Part shown: piece after piece, positions 1-10,600 of the stretch | Layout: every line of letters starts with the position of its first letter | How positions within the stretch are numbered: position 1 is the stretch's first letter | NCBI RefSeq assembly: GCF_007859765.1 | Contig: NZ_SIHJ01000001.1 | Span: 1,116,767 to 1,180,766, forward strand | DNA length: 64,000 nucleotides | Source: Posidoniimonas corsicana | Lineage (GTDB): Bacteria; Planctomycetota; Planctomycetia; Pirellulales; Lacipirellulaceae | Direction of reading: 5' to 3' | Translations under genes and position numbers: made by a program | Notes under the pieces: generated by a model | Database searches by the model: none | The model's input: the letters and a program-made list of their open reading frames with translations, nothing else | Told to the model about the DNA's origin: nothing

Positions 1-530
1 TTAATGTTCCCTGAGCATGCCGCGTAGTCAGAGCGTGCGATCTGGCAGTTGCCCGGACGACAGTTGGGCATATTCCCCGCCAGCGAGCCGAGGTCGGTCC
101 TCGCGTAGGGGTAGGGGACCGGCGGACGGCGGCTGGGGCAGTTGAATGACGGGATGGGGGTCGCGGCGGCGGTCTTCATCATAGTCTCTAGCCGCGCCGG
201 GTTGGTCTCGCCCGCGCCAAGGTCACGCACCGCCTGCTCTTCAATAAACGGCAGGATGCTATACGCCCAACCGCCCGGTTGCGACCGTCCGTAGCCCTGG
301 TTGGGGTCGGCGTACCAACGCCAGCTCCAGCCCCCGGAGGGGAAGAATCCGTGGATGTCCACGTGGTTGTAGGCGCCCAAGGCGACCTGTCTCAGGCTGT
401 TCTGACACTGGGTCCTACGAGCCGCCTCGCGGGCGGACTGCACGGCGGGCAGGAGCAACGCGATGAGCACCCCAATAATGGCGATGACCACCAGAAGCTC
501 GACGAGTGTGAATCCCTTGTGATGACGCAT
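1..530 (-). CDS. DUF1559 pseudopilin-like protein, C-terminus off the window
   Basis: The protein begins [19 protein letters not shown], a type IV pilin/pseudopilin N-terminal methylation motif (G-FTLVELL) followed by one hydrophobic helix. It continues [19 protein letters not shown], the junction typical of the DUF1559 family that is greatly expanded in planctomycetes. About 176 residues are visible and the frame runs open through position 1, so the C-terminal half, including the usual H-x9-DG motif, lies outside. The protein is presumably processed by a prepilin peptidase and exposed at the envelope; its exact role is unknown. It is followed downstream in the opposite sense of the window only by the edge; upstream lies a co-oriented lipoprotein gene, a pairing often seen for this family. 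The family call is firm; the function is not known. Confidence 0.93.
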   Translation of the reverse strand, partial: MRHHKGFTLVELLVVIAIIGVLIALLLPAVQSAREAARRTQCQNSLRQVALGAYNHVDIHGFFPSGGWSWRWYADPNQGYGRSQPGGWAYSILPFIEEQAVRDLGAGETNPARLETMMKTAAATPIPSFNCPSRRPPVPYPYARTDLGSLAGNMPNCRPGNCQIARSDYAACSGNI

Positions 531-558
531 GGGTTGAGCCTAATGTGTGGGGGGAGTG

Positions 559-1185
559 CTAGCGGAGGCTCTGTGGCCTCTTGCCTTCGTAGTTGAGAAC
601 AATGAGGAGGTTCCGGTCACGCCTCGACTGGGGCGACGACTCAAGCCCAAGCGGCGTCTTAACCTCGATCGGCTTAGAGGCTGCCTCGTCCTCGTACAGT
701 TCCACGCGGTAGAAGCCGGGCTGCATAGCCGGGAACGACTTCCCCTCGGTCCGCGGTGAGACCTGACCTACCTGGTTGGTGGTTCCTACCGCGGGCGACA
801 ACGCGTCGCCCTGAAAATCTTCCGGGATGAGCTTCACCAGGACGCCGTTCAGGGGCCTGCCGTTGAGCTTCACCTGTATCGTCGTCTTGACGAAGGCGGT
901 CTTGAGTTTGTCGTAGAGCTTGAAACGCTCTTCGATCTCCGCCGCGGAGAGGCTGTCGCTGCCGTCAGCGTCCAGCGTCTCAAACGCATCCAGGAGTCCG
1001 GGCGACGCCGCGACCTCCTTGCGATCGATCACCGAATCGCCCGAAGCATCCAGTTGGGTAATGGCCGCTTGGGCCATGTCGCTGGGCGACCAATCGGGCG
1101 CGGCGGCCCGGGGAGGGCGGCTCCCGCACCCGGTTATGCCGGCAAGGGTAAACGCCGAAACGAAGCAAAGTATCGCGAGCCTCAA
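559..1185 (-). CDS. Putative lipoprotein with EF-hand-like pair and transthyretin-like domain
   Basis: I chose the TTG at 1185 because AAGGAG lies seven bases upstream and it gives a compact lipoprotein signal, MRLAILCFVSAFTLAGITGC, with the lipobox ending in the lipidated Cys. An in-frame TTG at 1239 would add 18 unlikely residues. Of 208 residues, the middle carries two calcium-loop-like segments, DASGDSVIDRKE and DADGSDSLSAAE. The rest resembles the carboxypeptidase-regulatory/transthyretin-like fold (VKLNGRPLNGVLVKLIPED) that is common in planctomycete lipoproteins encoded beside DUF1559 genes. It is probably anchored at a membrane and exposed to the periplasm. No enzymatic residues were recognised. 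Calcium binding is an inference from the loops alone. Confidence 0.8.
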   Translation of the reverse strand: MRLAILCFVSAFTLAGITGCGSRPPRAAAPDWSPSDMAQAAITQLDASGDSVIDRKEVAASPGLLDAFETLDADGSDSLSAAEIEERFKLYDKLKTAFVKTTIQVKLNGRPLNGVLVKLIPEDFQGDALSPAVGTTNQVGQVSPRTEGKSFPAMQPGFYRVELYEDEAASKPIEVKTPLGLESSPQSRRDRNLLIVLNYEGKRPQSLR

Positions 1186-1269
1186 GCCGGGTCTCCTTCC
1201 AGGTAAGCACGCCAGAAGCGTTCTAATTCCCACCAACAAACAAGACGCAGACGGATAGCAGCGTTCTAG

Positions 1270-3018
1270 TCAGGTCATCAGCCCATTAACCCGCCGGCAG
1301 CAGACGCCGGCCAGCAGCACAGCCAGCGCGGCCATCGACGCCGGCTCGGGCGCTTGCGCGGTGGACGCAGCCAGCGAGTAGGACACCCCATAGTTGTCAC
1401 GCCACACGAGGTAGTCGGACTGGGTGACGCCTCCGCCGTCTCCGGCGCTGTTGATGTTGGACTCGTCCGGGTCGCCGAGGTTATCTCGCCAAAGCGTGTA
1501 GTCGGCGGCATTGACGATGCCATCGCCATTGAAGTCGCCCAGATTCGCCGGGTCCGCGTCAGGAAGCTCGCTCACAAACACCACCTCGCCTAGCGTAAAC
1601 GTAGAGTCACCGTCCAGCAGGAACTCGAAGGTGAGACCCGACTCGGAGAATCCAGAGTCAAGGATCTGCCCAATGTCGTAGCGGGTGAAGCGGTCGAACA
1701 CGCTAGAGCCCTCCTCGGTCACCTCCAGCAGGGCGGTCGAGTCGGACTGGGCGCTTACCTGCCAGGTGTCGTTGTCCAGTCCTGACTGCCCCTCAAGCGG
1801 GATCCAGCTGTCGGTCTGCAGGGGGCTGCCGGAGGAACTGACACGGTAGACTTCGACGCCCTGGGCGAAACCGGTCGAATTAAGCATGGCTGCCTGGCCG
1901 GCGTCCGCGCCATCGTTGTCGATGTAGAGAACGATGTTGTTATTCACAACCTTGGTCCCGGTGTACTCAACGATGCCGCGAACGGGCGTGGGGCCGAGCG
2001 TGGGATCGGTGACCTCAAAGATCAACTCTTCTGTGGCCTGCAGAAAAGCCGGAGCCGCTGGAAGCGTCCAGAACCCGGTGCCCGCTACGGCGAGCGGGGT
2101 TGAAGAGGGGAGCGCGTCGCTCGGGCTCCCAGCGCTGGGGCCCTCGTACGTGTCCGCCACGATGTTCGCCGAATTCCCGCCCGCATTCTCCCAGCCACTG
2201 CGCGGAAGACCGGAAAAAGCTGATGCGTCAAGCGCGCCTAGTGCGGATCGAATCGAGAACCCGTCGAGCGAGTAGGGAGAACCGTGGGGGTTCTCGATCG
2301 TCGCGGCGCCGGTATCGCGATCGATCGTAAGAACCGGAACATTGTTGAGGCTTGCCGCGTAGACCCCGCCAGCAGACGAGAGAGACAATGTCTGGGCGGC
2401 GCCGATTCCGGTCGCGGAAACGTGGGTGAAATCGCCGGAAATGCTTCCTGCAGAGATCAAGGGGTAGCTGCCCGCAGCGGTAACGCCGCTAAAGTCAAGT
2501 TCTAGGCTTCCACCCAGGTTCGCGGCGCCGTTCACCTCGATGGGCGATGTCGTCGCTGGCGTCAGGTCCAGTTTGTAGGTGGCGCCGGAGCCGAATGTCA
2601 GTGTTTGGGCGTTGAGCAGTTGCCCTCCTCCCTGGATATGGAGTCTGTCATTAATCACGGCTGCACGATCGACGACATCCAGCGAACCTGGGTCCGAAAG
2701 CCCCAGCAAACCACCGTTCTGGATTTGGACCGTTCCGTTCTGCACTTCCAATCGGCCTGGTCCGTTGGGTCCGGTGTCCGTGCCGACCGGGAATGCTGTG
2801 GTCACCTGGGCGGTGCCGCCCAGGCCAATGACCGCAACCTCTTCAAACTGGCCTTCAGGCGGGTTGTTGCCAAACCCGTAGTCACTCCAGTTGGCGCCGA
2901 CACCCCAATCCGCGGCGCCTGTGGGCAAGAAGTTGACTACGTTCTGCGCGCTGGCTGACGCCGCAGCGAGAGACCCGGCCGCGATGATCGCAACCCTGTA
3001 GACAGTAAGCCTGAACAT
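1270..3018 (-). CDS. Secreted PEP-CTERM protein with dockerin-type repeats
   Basis: The 582-residue protein starts with a signal peptide (MFRLTVYRVAIIAAGSLAAASASAQ). The N-terminal third is Gly/Asn-rich and reads like a beta-helix or autotransporter-type adhesin repeat (LEVQNGTVQIQNGGLLGLS). Near the C-terminus lie two dockerin-like calcium repeats, LGDFNGDGIVNAADYTLW and a second ending SDYLVWRDNYG. The last 25 residues, PEPASMAALAVLLAGVCCRR, form a PEP-CTERM sorting signal: PEP motif, hydrophobic stretch, basic tail. An exosortase that could process it is encoded at 21.3-23.1 kb. The protein is expected to be exported and cleaved at the PEP motif. Ligand and role are unknown. It is co-oriented with two further PEP-CTERM genes downstream of nothing else obvious. 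Confidence 0.88.
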   Translation of the reverse strand: MFRLTVYRVAIIAAGSLAAASASAQNVVNFLPTGAADWGVGANWSDYGFGNNPPEGQFEEVAVIGLGGTAQVTTAFPVGTDTGPNGPGRLEVQNGTVQIQNGGLLGLSDPGSLDVVDRAAVINDRLHIQGGGQLLNAQTLTFGSGATYKLDLTPATTSPIEVNGAANLGGSLELDFSGVTAAGSYPLISAGSISGDFTHVSATGIGAAQTLSLSSAGGVYAASLNNVPVLTIDRDTGAATIENPHGSPYSLDGFSIRSALGALDASAFSGLPRSGWENAGGNSANIVADTYEGPSAGSPSDALPSSTPLAVAGTGFWTLPAAPAFLQATEELIFEVTDPTLGPTPVRGIVEYTGTKVVNNNIVLYIDNDGADAGQAAMLNSTGFAQGVEVYRVSSSGSPLQTDSWIPLEGQSGLDNDTWQVSAQSDSTALLEVTEEGSSVFDRFTRYDIGQILDSGFSESGLTFEFLLDGDSTFTLGEVVFVSELPDADPANLGDFNGDGIVNAADYTLWRDNLGDPDESNINSAGDGGGVTQSDYLVWRDNYGVSYSLAASTAQAPEPASMAALAVLLAGVCCRRVNGLMT

Positions 3019-3084
3019 CGTTGGACTACCTCAGTTGAGTATTTCGGCTGTGTTATTGCGATGACGGTGTTGTGAACGAAGCAC

Positions 3085-4179
3085 TTAGGCGCCGGTGCAA
3101 CAGGAAACTCGGGGACGGCTCCCGCTCAGCACCGCGATGACCATCGCGATAGCCAGCGCCGTAGGCTCCGGCGCCGCATCCCCCGCAGAGTTCAGACCGG
3201 CGCCAACGACGCGATTGGCGTCGTCTTTCATCAGCCGCCAGTCGACCCAATCGATGTAGCCGTTGCGGTCGATGTCTCCCATGGAAGAGTCGCCCGCAGT
3301 GAAGAGGTTGCTCCGCAAGATTCCCAGGTCGACTGAGTTGCAAGCGCCGTCACCGTCAAGGTCGCAGACCGGTCCGCTCAGCTGCGTGATCCCTTCATTG
3401 AAGTTGTTCACGATGTCGGAGTCGGAGAGCAGTCCGGTATGGACACGGACGTCAGAGAGATAGCCGGAGAACGGGTTGGCGCCGCCGCCGCGCCCAGCGC
3501 CGACGCTGATCGGCCCGTCTGTTGTGTCGAGGTTCTGCCCGCTCGAGTTCGAATCGACCGTGTTGTAAACGCCCGTGAGGACGCCGTTGCGGTAGCCACG
3601 CACCGCGGCGCCGTCGTAGGTCCACGCCACGTGGACCCATTCGTTTGTGATGATGGGAACGATGGGGTCTTCAGGGTTGAGACGCCACGCCCCGTCGTTG
3701 AACCATCCGTTGAAGAGGCCTTGCCCCGCATCGCTGTACTGGAAGCTGCTGTCCTGGTCATTCCCGGACCCGCCCCAGCCAACGGGCGTCTGCTGGCCCG
3801 AGCCGTCCCGAGCAAACACCCATGCTTCTGCGGAACGCGCCTCGTTGCCAATGATCGACGCGGGCGACATATTCGCCGCGACGACCGCGTTTCCGGATGA
3901 TCGGGCCACGTCAAGCGCGAATGGGGCCGTGGTGCTGCCGTCGGAAACGGCGGCGGCCACGTTGAGGCCACCGCCGCCAACAGTCGAAAAATCCCCGGCG
4001 GTGTCGCCCGTTGTGTCGCCGTTCACCCAGGTGCTGCTGACCCCTTCCAGGCTGACGCCCTGCAGATCGACAACCAGTTCACCCGCTACGGCCACCACCG
4101 CGTCGGCCTGGAGGGGCGTCAGTGCGATTGCCCCCACCGCGATGTATGCAACTATCTGAACGCGTCGACCTGTGGTCAT
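3085..4179 (-). CDS. LamG-like PEP-CTERM protein with dockerin-type repeats (paralogue 1)
   Basis: I prefer the ATG at 4179 over the GTG at 4188 because GGGAG lies eight bases before it; this gives 364 residues. A signal peptide (VAYIAVGAIALTPLQADA) is followed by a concanavalin/LamG-type jelly-roll domain: AWVFARDGSG, NEWVHVAWTYDG, GYLSDVRVHTGLLSD. Next come dockerin-like loops, CDLDGDGACNSVDL and GDIDRNGYIDWVDW, and a terminal APEPTALAIAMVIAVLSGSRPR sorting signal. LamG domains usually bind carbohydrate, so a role in binding polysaccharide at the surface is plausible but unproven. It is a clear paralogue of the gene at 4270-5373 with the same domain order, which suggests tandem duplication. 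Confidence 0.88.
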   Translation of the reverse strand: MTTGRRVQIVAYIAVGAIALTPLQADAVVAVAGELVVDLQGVSLEGVSSTWVNGDTTGDTAGDFSTVGGGGLNVAAAVSDGSTTAPFALDVARSSGNAVVAANMSPASIIGNEARSAEAWVFARDGSGQQTPVGWGGSGNDQDSSFQYSDAGQGLFNGWFNDGAWRLNPEDPIVPIITNEWVHVAWTYDGAAVRGYRNGVLTGVYNTVDSNSSGQNLDTTDGPISVGAGRGGGANPFSGYLSDVRVHTGLLSDSDIVNNFNEGITQLSGPVCDLDGDGACNSVDLGILRSNLFTAGDSSMGDIDRNGYIDWVDWRLMKDDANRVVGAGLNSAGDAAPEPTALAIAMVIAVLSGSRPRVSCCTGA

Positions 4180-4269
4180 GCTATTCACTCCCAGTAGATA
4201 TCTATGTTGTGTCTATTCGGGACTTGCCAATCGGCGGCATTCGCCACGGCAGCGAGAGTCGAACTACGC

Positions 4270-5373
4270 TCAAAACTTTCGCCGGCTGCAGACTCCTGTT
4301 CCATTGAGAAACACGAGGACGGCCGCCAGGCTTACTACCGCGGACGGCTCTGGCGCCGCACTGTTAGTGGGGGACGCCGGACCAACAACCCCAATGACAG
4401 TATTTGGGTCGTCCTTGAAGGCCCGGTAGTCGGCAAGATCGATGAAGCCGCTGCGGTCGTAGTCCCCCTGCTCAACTCCGCCCGGAGTGAAGAGGTTGTC
4501 GCTGAGGGAGGTAAAGTCAATGGAGTCGCAGTCGCCGTCGCCGTCGAAGTCACACCCTAGGCCGTCGGCTTCGCCGATCCCTTCCTGGAAGTTAGTAAGG
4601 ATCTGAGCGTCGTTCAGCACGCCGCTGTGCACTCGGACATCGGCGATGTAGCCCTTGAAGGGGTCGTTGCCGGCGCCCGGTCGAGCACCGATATTGACGA
4701 CGGACTCGGGCGTGGTGAGCGGGGCCGGTTGAGCCACTTCCGCGATCTTCTCGCCATTGATATACCCACGCGTCATGAAGCCATCGTACGTCACTGCGTA
4801 GTGAACCCATTCGTCGGCTAACAGGGCTTCGTTGTTGCCCCATCCGGTGTCGTTGAACCATGCCGACAGCAAACCGTTGCCGCCGGTGTTGTAGGAGAAC
4901 CGGCTCATCGAGTTATTCGAGGTCGCGCCCCAGGCGACTACCGATTGCGAGCCGCTCGTGTCGGTAGAGTAGATCCAAGCCTCTACGGTGCGGGTCTGAT
5001 TGCCTTGTACTGATGACGGCGTGTTCCCGGCGGACACGATCGAGTTGGAGACCATCGGCTCGAGCCCCCCTTCGCCTTCGGACAAGAGGCTGAGTGAGAT
5101 CGGTACGCCACCGATGTCGGCTCCGAGGTTGAGCGGCGAAGCGTCGACATCGGCGAAGTCGCCGACGGCGGCAGAGCCGCTGGCCCGATTGGTCCAGGCC
5201 GTCGCATCGCTCACCAGGTCGTTAACCTTCAAATCGACCAGCAGTTCGCCGGCGGTAAAGATCACCGCTTGGGCGGGCGTGGCGACCATCGCCGCCACAG
5301 CCACGACGGCAAGAACCCTGCAGAAACTCACCGAAAGCCGCTGCCGGGCGATCCGCGTGTTGAAGCATCTCAT
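4270..5373 (-). CDS. LamG-like PEP-CTERM protein with dockerin-type repeats (paralogue 2)
   Basis: The ATG at 5373 is preceded by AGAGGAG and is followed by a convincing signal peptide, VLAVVAVAAMVATPAQA; the open frame extends 93 codons further upstream but that part is Arg/Gly-rich and non-protein-like. The 367-residue protein has a LamG/concanavalin-like domain (VEAWIYSTDTSG, DEWVHYAVTYDGF, GYIADVRVHSGVLND), dockerin-like loops (CDFDGDGDCDSIDF and GDYDRSGFIDLADY) and a C-terminal APEPSAVVSLAAVLVFLNG sorting signal. Domain order and many motifs match the neighbour at 3085-4179. It is likely exported and processed by an exosortase. Binding target unknown. Confidence 0.88.
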   Translation of the reverse strand: MRCFNTRIARQRLSVSFCRVLAVVAVAAMVATPAQAVIFTAGELLVDLKVNDLVSDATAWTNRASGSAAVGDFADVDASPLNLGADIGGVPISLSLLSEGEGGLEPMVSNSIVSAGNTPSSVQGNQTRTVEAWIYSTDTSGSQSVVAWGATSNNSMSRFSYNTGGNGLLSAWFNDTGWGNNEALLADEWVHYAVTYDGFMTRGYINGEKIAEVAQPAPLTTPESVVNIGARPGAGNDPFKGYIADVRVHSGVLNDAQILTNFQEGIGEADGLGCDFDGDGDCDSIDFTSLSDNLFTPGGVEQGDYDRSGFIDLADYRAFKDDPNTVIGVVGPASPTNSAAPEPSAVVSLAAVLVFLNGTGVCSRRKF

Positions 5374-5949
5374 CAGTTGCTCCTCTGGATGAACTGGGAA
5401 GACCGTGGCGTGCCTGTCAGGCGGCCCAGGTCGTCGTGGGTGCGTGGAGGGTGGCGCCTCCGCTGCGGACACTCGGCCCACAAAAGCGGCCCTCCCTGAG
5501 CGGTGGCGCCGGCGCCAAACCACATGGCGCCGCCGCCGCTGCCCCGTCCGCCCAAGGAGTGGATGGCCGTGCGCGTCATCGATCAGTGGGACTGGCCCGC
5601 TGCGCGGCCCAGCGCGGGCGGCGCTGCCAGCGCCATCCGCCCGGCCAACCACTGCGTCGCCATGACGCGGCTGGGCCGGTTCTAGTCAGCTAAAAAGGCT
5701 TTCTGAAAAGTTGGTCGTTCCGAATCGACGCAGATGAACCTGCGATGCTTGAAACTGAAATGCATCGAGCAAAGACGAGCAGCGCTCGAACACGGGATCA
5801 TGATCATGGTGCGAGGGGTTTCGCTCAAGCGCAGGATTTGCAAAAAAACACTCCAGGTACGCAACGCAGTCGCGAACCGCTATGCTTGCGATTGGACCGG
5901 CCCGCCAGCCATAGCGAACGGGCTTTCCCCAACTGCCGAGACCGCCAAA
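5374..5949. other. Divergent intergenic region
   Basis: This stretch separates the minus-strand LamG gene from the plus-strand regulator and must hold promoters for both if the regulator starts at 5950. The AGAGGAG ribosome-binding site of the LamG gene lies just right of 5373. The region from about 5400 to 5690 is very GC-rich and carries several short overlapping open frames with Arg/Pro-rich translations that do not look coding. No operator, terminator or RNA gene was recognised. Confidence 0.5.
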
Positions 5950-7134
5950 GTGAAGCCTTTTCAAGAGATTGCATTCGCCTTCCCCCGCGGCTCCCACCAG
6001 GAGGTTTTCATTGAGGGGATCCTTGAATATGCCCGCGATCACCACCGTAAGTGGTCCTATATGATCGCGCCGGAGTCCAATTCGGTCTCAATCACGCAAC
6101 TCGTTGGGTGGCCCGGCGACGGGGTCATCGCGGCTTTGAACACTCCCGCCGAGGCCAAGTGCGCGGAGGGGTTTCATCTGCCGGTTGTCAACATTTCCAG
6201 CGCCCTCAGGCGTTCTCCCATCCCTCGGACGATGGTCGACAACCGCCAGATCGGCATCGCAGCTGCTGAGCACTTCCTCGAGCGGGGCTACGAAAACTAC
6301 GCCTTCTACGGCATGAAGGGCATCGAGTACTCGGCTCAGCGCCTCGAGGGTCTGGCGGAGACCGTCGCCAAGAATGGCCTGCAGGTCCGCACACACTTGG
6401 CCTCGCCCACATTCCGGGTGCGGGGGAGCCACTGGCTTGGCCAGCAGAAAGAGCTGACCAAGTGGGTAGCTAAGCTGCCGGCGCCCTGCGCCGTGCTAGC
6501 TGCGTCCGATGCGCGTGCCCGCCAAGTAATGAATTCGTGCCGTGAACTCAGACTGCACGTCCCCGACCAGATTGCGGTGCTCGGGGTCGACGATCAACAG
6601 ATCATCTGCGAGCACACGCACCCCACAATCAGCAGCATCGCCCGGAACAACATCGCGGAGGGCTATGCGGCAGCACGGATCCTCGATCAGCTCATCGAGG
6701 GGGTGTACGACGAGAACCAGGACCATGAAGAGTTGGTGCCGCCGCACGGGGTGGCGATGCGGGAGTCGACCGATATTGTTGCGATCAGCGACGACCGGCT
6801 GCGGAGCGCCCTGGTCTACTTCCAACAAAACATTGAGGAGCCGGTCACCGTATCGGAGTTGTGCGCGCACAGCGGCGTGTCGCGGCGGTGGTTGGAGTAC
6901 GCGTTCCGCGATCTGCTGGGCGAGAGCCCGTTCCACTACATCCGCCGGCAAAGGCTAAAGCACGCCAAGCGGCTGCTGCGCGAGGAGCGGAGCGCGGCGA
7001 TCAATGTTGTGGCGCGACGCACCGGCTACAGCTCCTCAAATCAGCTTGCGAAGGCGTTCCGTGCCGAGTTTGGCATGTCGCCGCGAGAGTACCGGCGCAC
7101 CATCGACCGCAGCCCCGAGCACCGCGACGCCTGA
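5950..7134 (+). CDS. XylR-type transcriptional regulator, AraC family
   Basis: The protein has an N-terminal LacI/periplasmic-binding-like sensor domain (IAFAFPRGSHQEVFIEGILEYA, DNRQIGIAAAEHFLERGY, VLGVDDQQIICEHTHPTISSI) and a C-terminal AraC double helix-turn-helix (EEPVTVSELCAHSGVSRRWLEYAFRDL, then GYSSSNQLAKAFRAEFGMSPREYRR). This is the architecture of E. coli XylR, which binds its sugar and activates transcription. The GTG at 5950 gives 394 residues, matching the family, whereas the open frame reaches back to 5734; the start is therefore inferred from length, and no strong ribosome-binding site decides it. It sits directly upstream of the pectin-degradation genes and probably controls them in response to a pectin-derived sugar or sugar acid. 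The effector cannot be read from the sequence. Confidence 0.87.
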   Translation: MKPFQEIAFAFPRGSHQEVFIEGILEYARDHHRKWSYMIAPESNSVSITQLVGWPGDGVIAALNTPAEAKCAEGFHLPVVNISSALRRSPIPRTMVDNRQIGIAAAEHFLERGYENYAFYGMKGIEYSAQRLEGLAETVAKNGLQVRTHLASPTFRVRGSHWLGQQKELTKWVAKLPAPCAVLAASDARARQVMNSCRELRLHVPDQIAVLGVDDQQIICEHTHPTISSIARNNIAEGYAAARILDQLIEGVYDENQDHEELVPPHGVAMRESTDIVAISDDRLRSALVYFQQNIEEPVTVSELCAHSGVSRRWLEYAFRDLLGESPFHYIRRQRLKHAKRLLREERSAAINVVARRTGYSSSNQLAKAFRAEFGMSPREYRRTIDRSPEHRDA

Positions 7135-7603
7135 ATGGCCATCGCTGGGCGTTGCGTGTTTGCGCTCACCGCGCCGTGACGGGATGCGTGCCTGGAGTAT
7201 TTTTTTGCGTCAAAGTCAGGTGGTTTGTCGGGCCCGCCTGGCTACCCTTGGAGTGTCGACAGGTCGCTCGCTGCCCTCTCCCTTGCGAGCATCGCGACCG
7301 CCGATCGCAGTCGACAGCGTTAGGGGCCCCGTGAATCGGCGGTTTTCGCGCCGTCGGCGGCCGCGCCGCATCGCCTCTTTTCTCTTCGTCTCTCGGGAGT
7401 CTGACTCTATTGACGCGTTACTCGATGAGCCATCACGGGGTAAACGCCTGGGTCGCATGCGGAGTGTTCCTGGCTCTCGCGCCCCAGTCGCCAGCCACGG
7501 AACAAGGCGTCTCGCCTGAAAATGGCCAGCGTGGTTCAGAGGAACCAATGCTCCGTAGACGCTACGCCAGTTACGTCCAGGTGACTACGTGAGAAGGCGA
7601 TTG
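7135..7603 (+). other. Intergenic region upstream of the pectin operon
   Basis: This gap separates the regulator from the first pectinase gene and is the expected site for its operator and promoter. A run of seven T lies near 7200. A short open frame from about 7425 (MSHHGVNAWVACGVFLALAP) looks like a signal peptide but leads into no recognisable domain and ends at 7592; it may be chance or a small leader. AGAAGG at about 7592-7597 is the ribosome-binding site of the next gene. No clear palindrome was found by eye. Confidence 0.4.
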
Positions 7604-10600
7604 ATGCAGGCCAATAACGAAAGCGAAACACAGTCCACAATCGCCGGCCCGCGGCGGGCGATGCACCGTCCATGGCTGCTGACGCTGCTGTTGCTTCACA
7701 CCTGCCGTCCCACCGATGCGGTCGACCTGTACGTCCACCCCACCGGCGCCAATGGGGCGTACACCTCGGTCCAGGCAGCGGTCAACGCGGCGCCTCCTGG
7801 CAGCGAGAGCAATCGCACGAACATCTATATCGCGCCAGGCGTCTACAACGAGACCTCTAGCTCCAGCGGCAATCTCATCATTAACAAGCCCTTCCTGTCG
7901 TTTATTGGACAGGGCGCAGCGCCCAGCGATGTGGTCATCCAAAACGACGTTGCGGGGCTGACCGGGGCGACCAGGCTGGAGAGCTCGGCCAACGACTTCC
8001 TGGCGACCAAGATTACGTTCCGCAGCACCCGCCCCGATGGCGGCGGCGTGGGCCTCGCTGTGCGCAACAGCGCGGACCGGTCGGCATTCTCCAGCGTGCG
8101 TTTCGAGGGGTACCAAGACACGCTGCTCGCAGAGAACCGGGCACGCCAGTATTACCGTGACTGCTACATCACCGGCGACACCGACTTCATTTTCGGCAGC
8201 GCGACGGCGGTGTTTGAGAACTCGGTAGTTAACAGCACCGCGGGCGGCTGGGTAACCGCCGCCGAGACCCCTGCCAATCAGGCGATCGGGTTTGTGTTCC
8301 TCAACTCCAGGCTCACTGCTGAGGGACCGCCCGGCGCAGGTGACCAGTCGACCTACCTGGGACGGCCGTGGCACTGGCCCGCCAGCGAAGGTGGCAGCCG
8401 CGCCAGCGTGACGTTCATCAGCACCCGGATGGACAGCCACATCCGCTCGGCGGGCTGGGACCCCTGGGACGGCGCGGGCGGCAACCCAGTAAATCCCGAT
8501 CCCGATGGAACAACCCGCTACGCAGAGTTCAACACCATGGACGCCGCGGGGACGCCGGTCGGTGTTGGTCGTGGTGGCGTGCCGCTAGGACGTGTCGGTT
8601 GGGCCGACGCGATGACTGAACAGCAGGCCGCCGCGTATACGCTGGAGAACATCTTCAACGGCCCTGAATTCTGGAACGCCAACCCGGCGCTGCAGCCGCA
8701 GTTTATCGGGCCCTACACCGGCCAGGCGAACTTCCGGGCATGGGACCCGCTGGCTTCTTTGGCCGCGTTGCCGTTCAACCTCGCGGGCGACTTCAACGAC
8801 GATGGGGTGGTCGAAGCCTCCGACTACACGGTCTGGCGTGATAACCTGGGGGAGGATGTCACCCTGCCGAATGAAACCGCCAGTCCGGGCGTAGTCGACC
8901 AGGCCGACTACGACGCCTGGCGTGCGAACTTCGGCCAAAGCCAATCGGAGTCCAGCGTGTCCCACGCCCCCGAGCCGACCGCGGCGGTTACCGCGTCACT
9001 CTTCCTGGCAGCCGGGGCCCAGCGGCGCCGCCGATGCGCGACGGCGCCGCGGCCCCGCTCCGGCCTTGTCGCCTGCGTCGGCCTGCTGGTGGTAGGAGCC
9101 CTCTCACCAGCCGCCCGCGCCGATGCCGACGACCCTTGGCGCCAGGCGGAGGAGATTGTCGCCCGCATCAAGCCGCCATCGTTCCCCAACCGTGTCTTCC
9201 CCGTGACCGATTTCGGCGCCAGGTCTGGCGGGACGGAAGACTGCACAGCGGCGTTCGCCCGCGCCATCGCGGCTTGCTCTGAAATGGGCGGCGGGCGGGT
9301 GGTCGTGCCGGCGGGCGAGTTCCTGACAGGCCCGATCCACCTGCAGAGCAACGTCGATTTCCACGTGTCGGACGGCGCCGAGATCCGGTTCAGCGACCGA
9401 ATCGAAGACTACCTCCCGCCGGTGCTTGTGAGGGTAGGCGGGATCGAGATCTACAACTACTCGCCGCTGATCTACGCCCGCGGTTGCAAGAACGTAGCGA
9501 TCACGGGCAAGGGTAAGCTGAACGGCAATGGCCGCGCCTGGTGGGAATGGGCCTTCCAGGAAACGCGTGAACATTTCGAAATGGGCGAGCGGGGCGTGCC
9601 CGTTGACAAGCGTGTTTTCGCCACTCGCGAGCACAAGATCCGCCCCAGCTTTGTCTGCCTCTTCGATTGCCGCAACGTGCTGCTGGAAGACTTCACTATC
9701 AGCAGCGGCCCAAACTGGACCATCCACCCGGTGTACTGCCGCAACACCACGATCCGGCGGGTGCGGGTGCTCACCGAGGGGCCAAACAACGACGGCATCG
9801 ACCCTGATTCGTGCGTCGACGTGCTCATCGAGGACTGCATGTTCGACACCGGCGACGACTGTGTGGTGCTCAAGTCGGGCTACAACCAGGATGGCTGGCG
9901 AGTTGGCAGGCCGACCGAAAACGTGGTTATGCGTGGCTGCACCAGCAAACGCGGCCACGGTGGGCTAGTGATCGGCAGCGAGATGTCGGGCGGCGTCCGA
10001 AACGTTTTCATGGAGGACTGCCAACTGGATGGCACCGACCACGCCGTCCGCATCAAGTCCCGCGCCGACCGTGGCGGCGTGATCGAGCACGTGTACGTCC
10101 GCAACCTGAAAGTCCGTGACATGCAGCGGGACGTAATCATTATTAATACGGCATACGCAGCGGATACGAGTCAGCTAGCCGCCGACGCGGCGCCGATGCT
10201 GCGCAACATGCGGTTCGACAACATCCACGCCGACGGCGCCCCGGTTGGCGTAGTGCTGTATGGGATGGCCAAAGCGCCGCTACGCAACCTTCACTTCAGC
10301 AACAGCAGCTTTGCGTGCCAGCGTGGCGTCGTCGCCAAGCACATTGAGTCGGTGAACTTCTACCGGGTGAAAGTAGCAGCGGAGCAGCAGCCCGCCTACG
10401 AGTTGCAGAATGCCCGCGACGTCGCGATCACAGGTGTAGAATTGGCCAATCTTAGTCAGGTCTATCTGCGCGTAACGGGCTCACGATCAGGCGGTGTAGC
10501 AATCGAGGCGCCATCGGCGGACGACGCATCGGCGATCGTTGAAACAACCGGTGACGCTCCCGCCGACGCGGTAGCAATTCTGCCGTTCCCATCCCCCGGC

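Noticed and set aside
5374-5652. N-terminal extension of the LamG protein by 93 residues
   Set aside because: The extension is Arg/Gly-rich, has no ribosome-binding site, and would bury a good signal peptide that follows AGAGGAG at 5373.
9034-9282. Separate start for the polygalacturonase at the ATG at 9034
   Set aside because: This ATG is in a different frame from the GH28 domain, so using it would require a frameshift; the continuous fusion frame is what the sequence shows.
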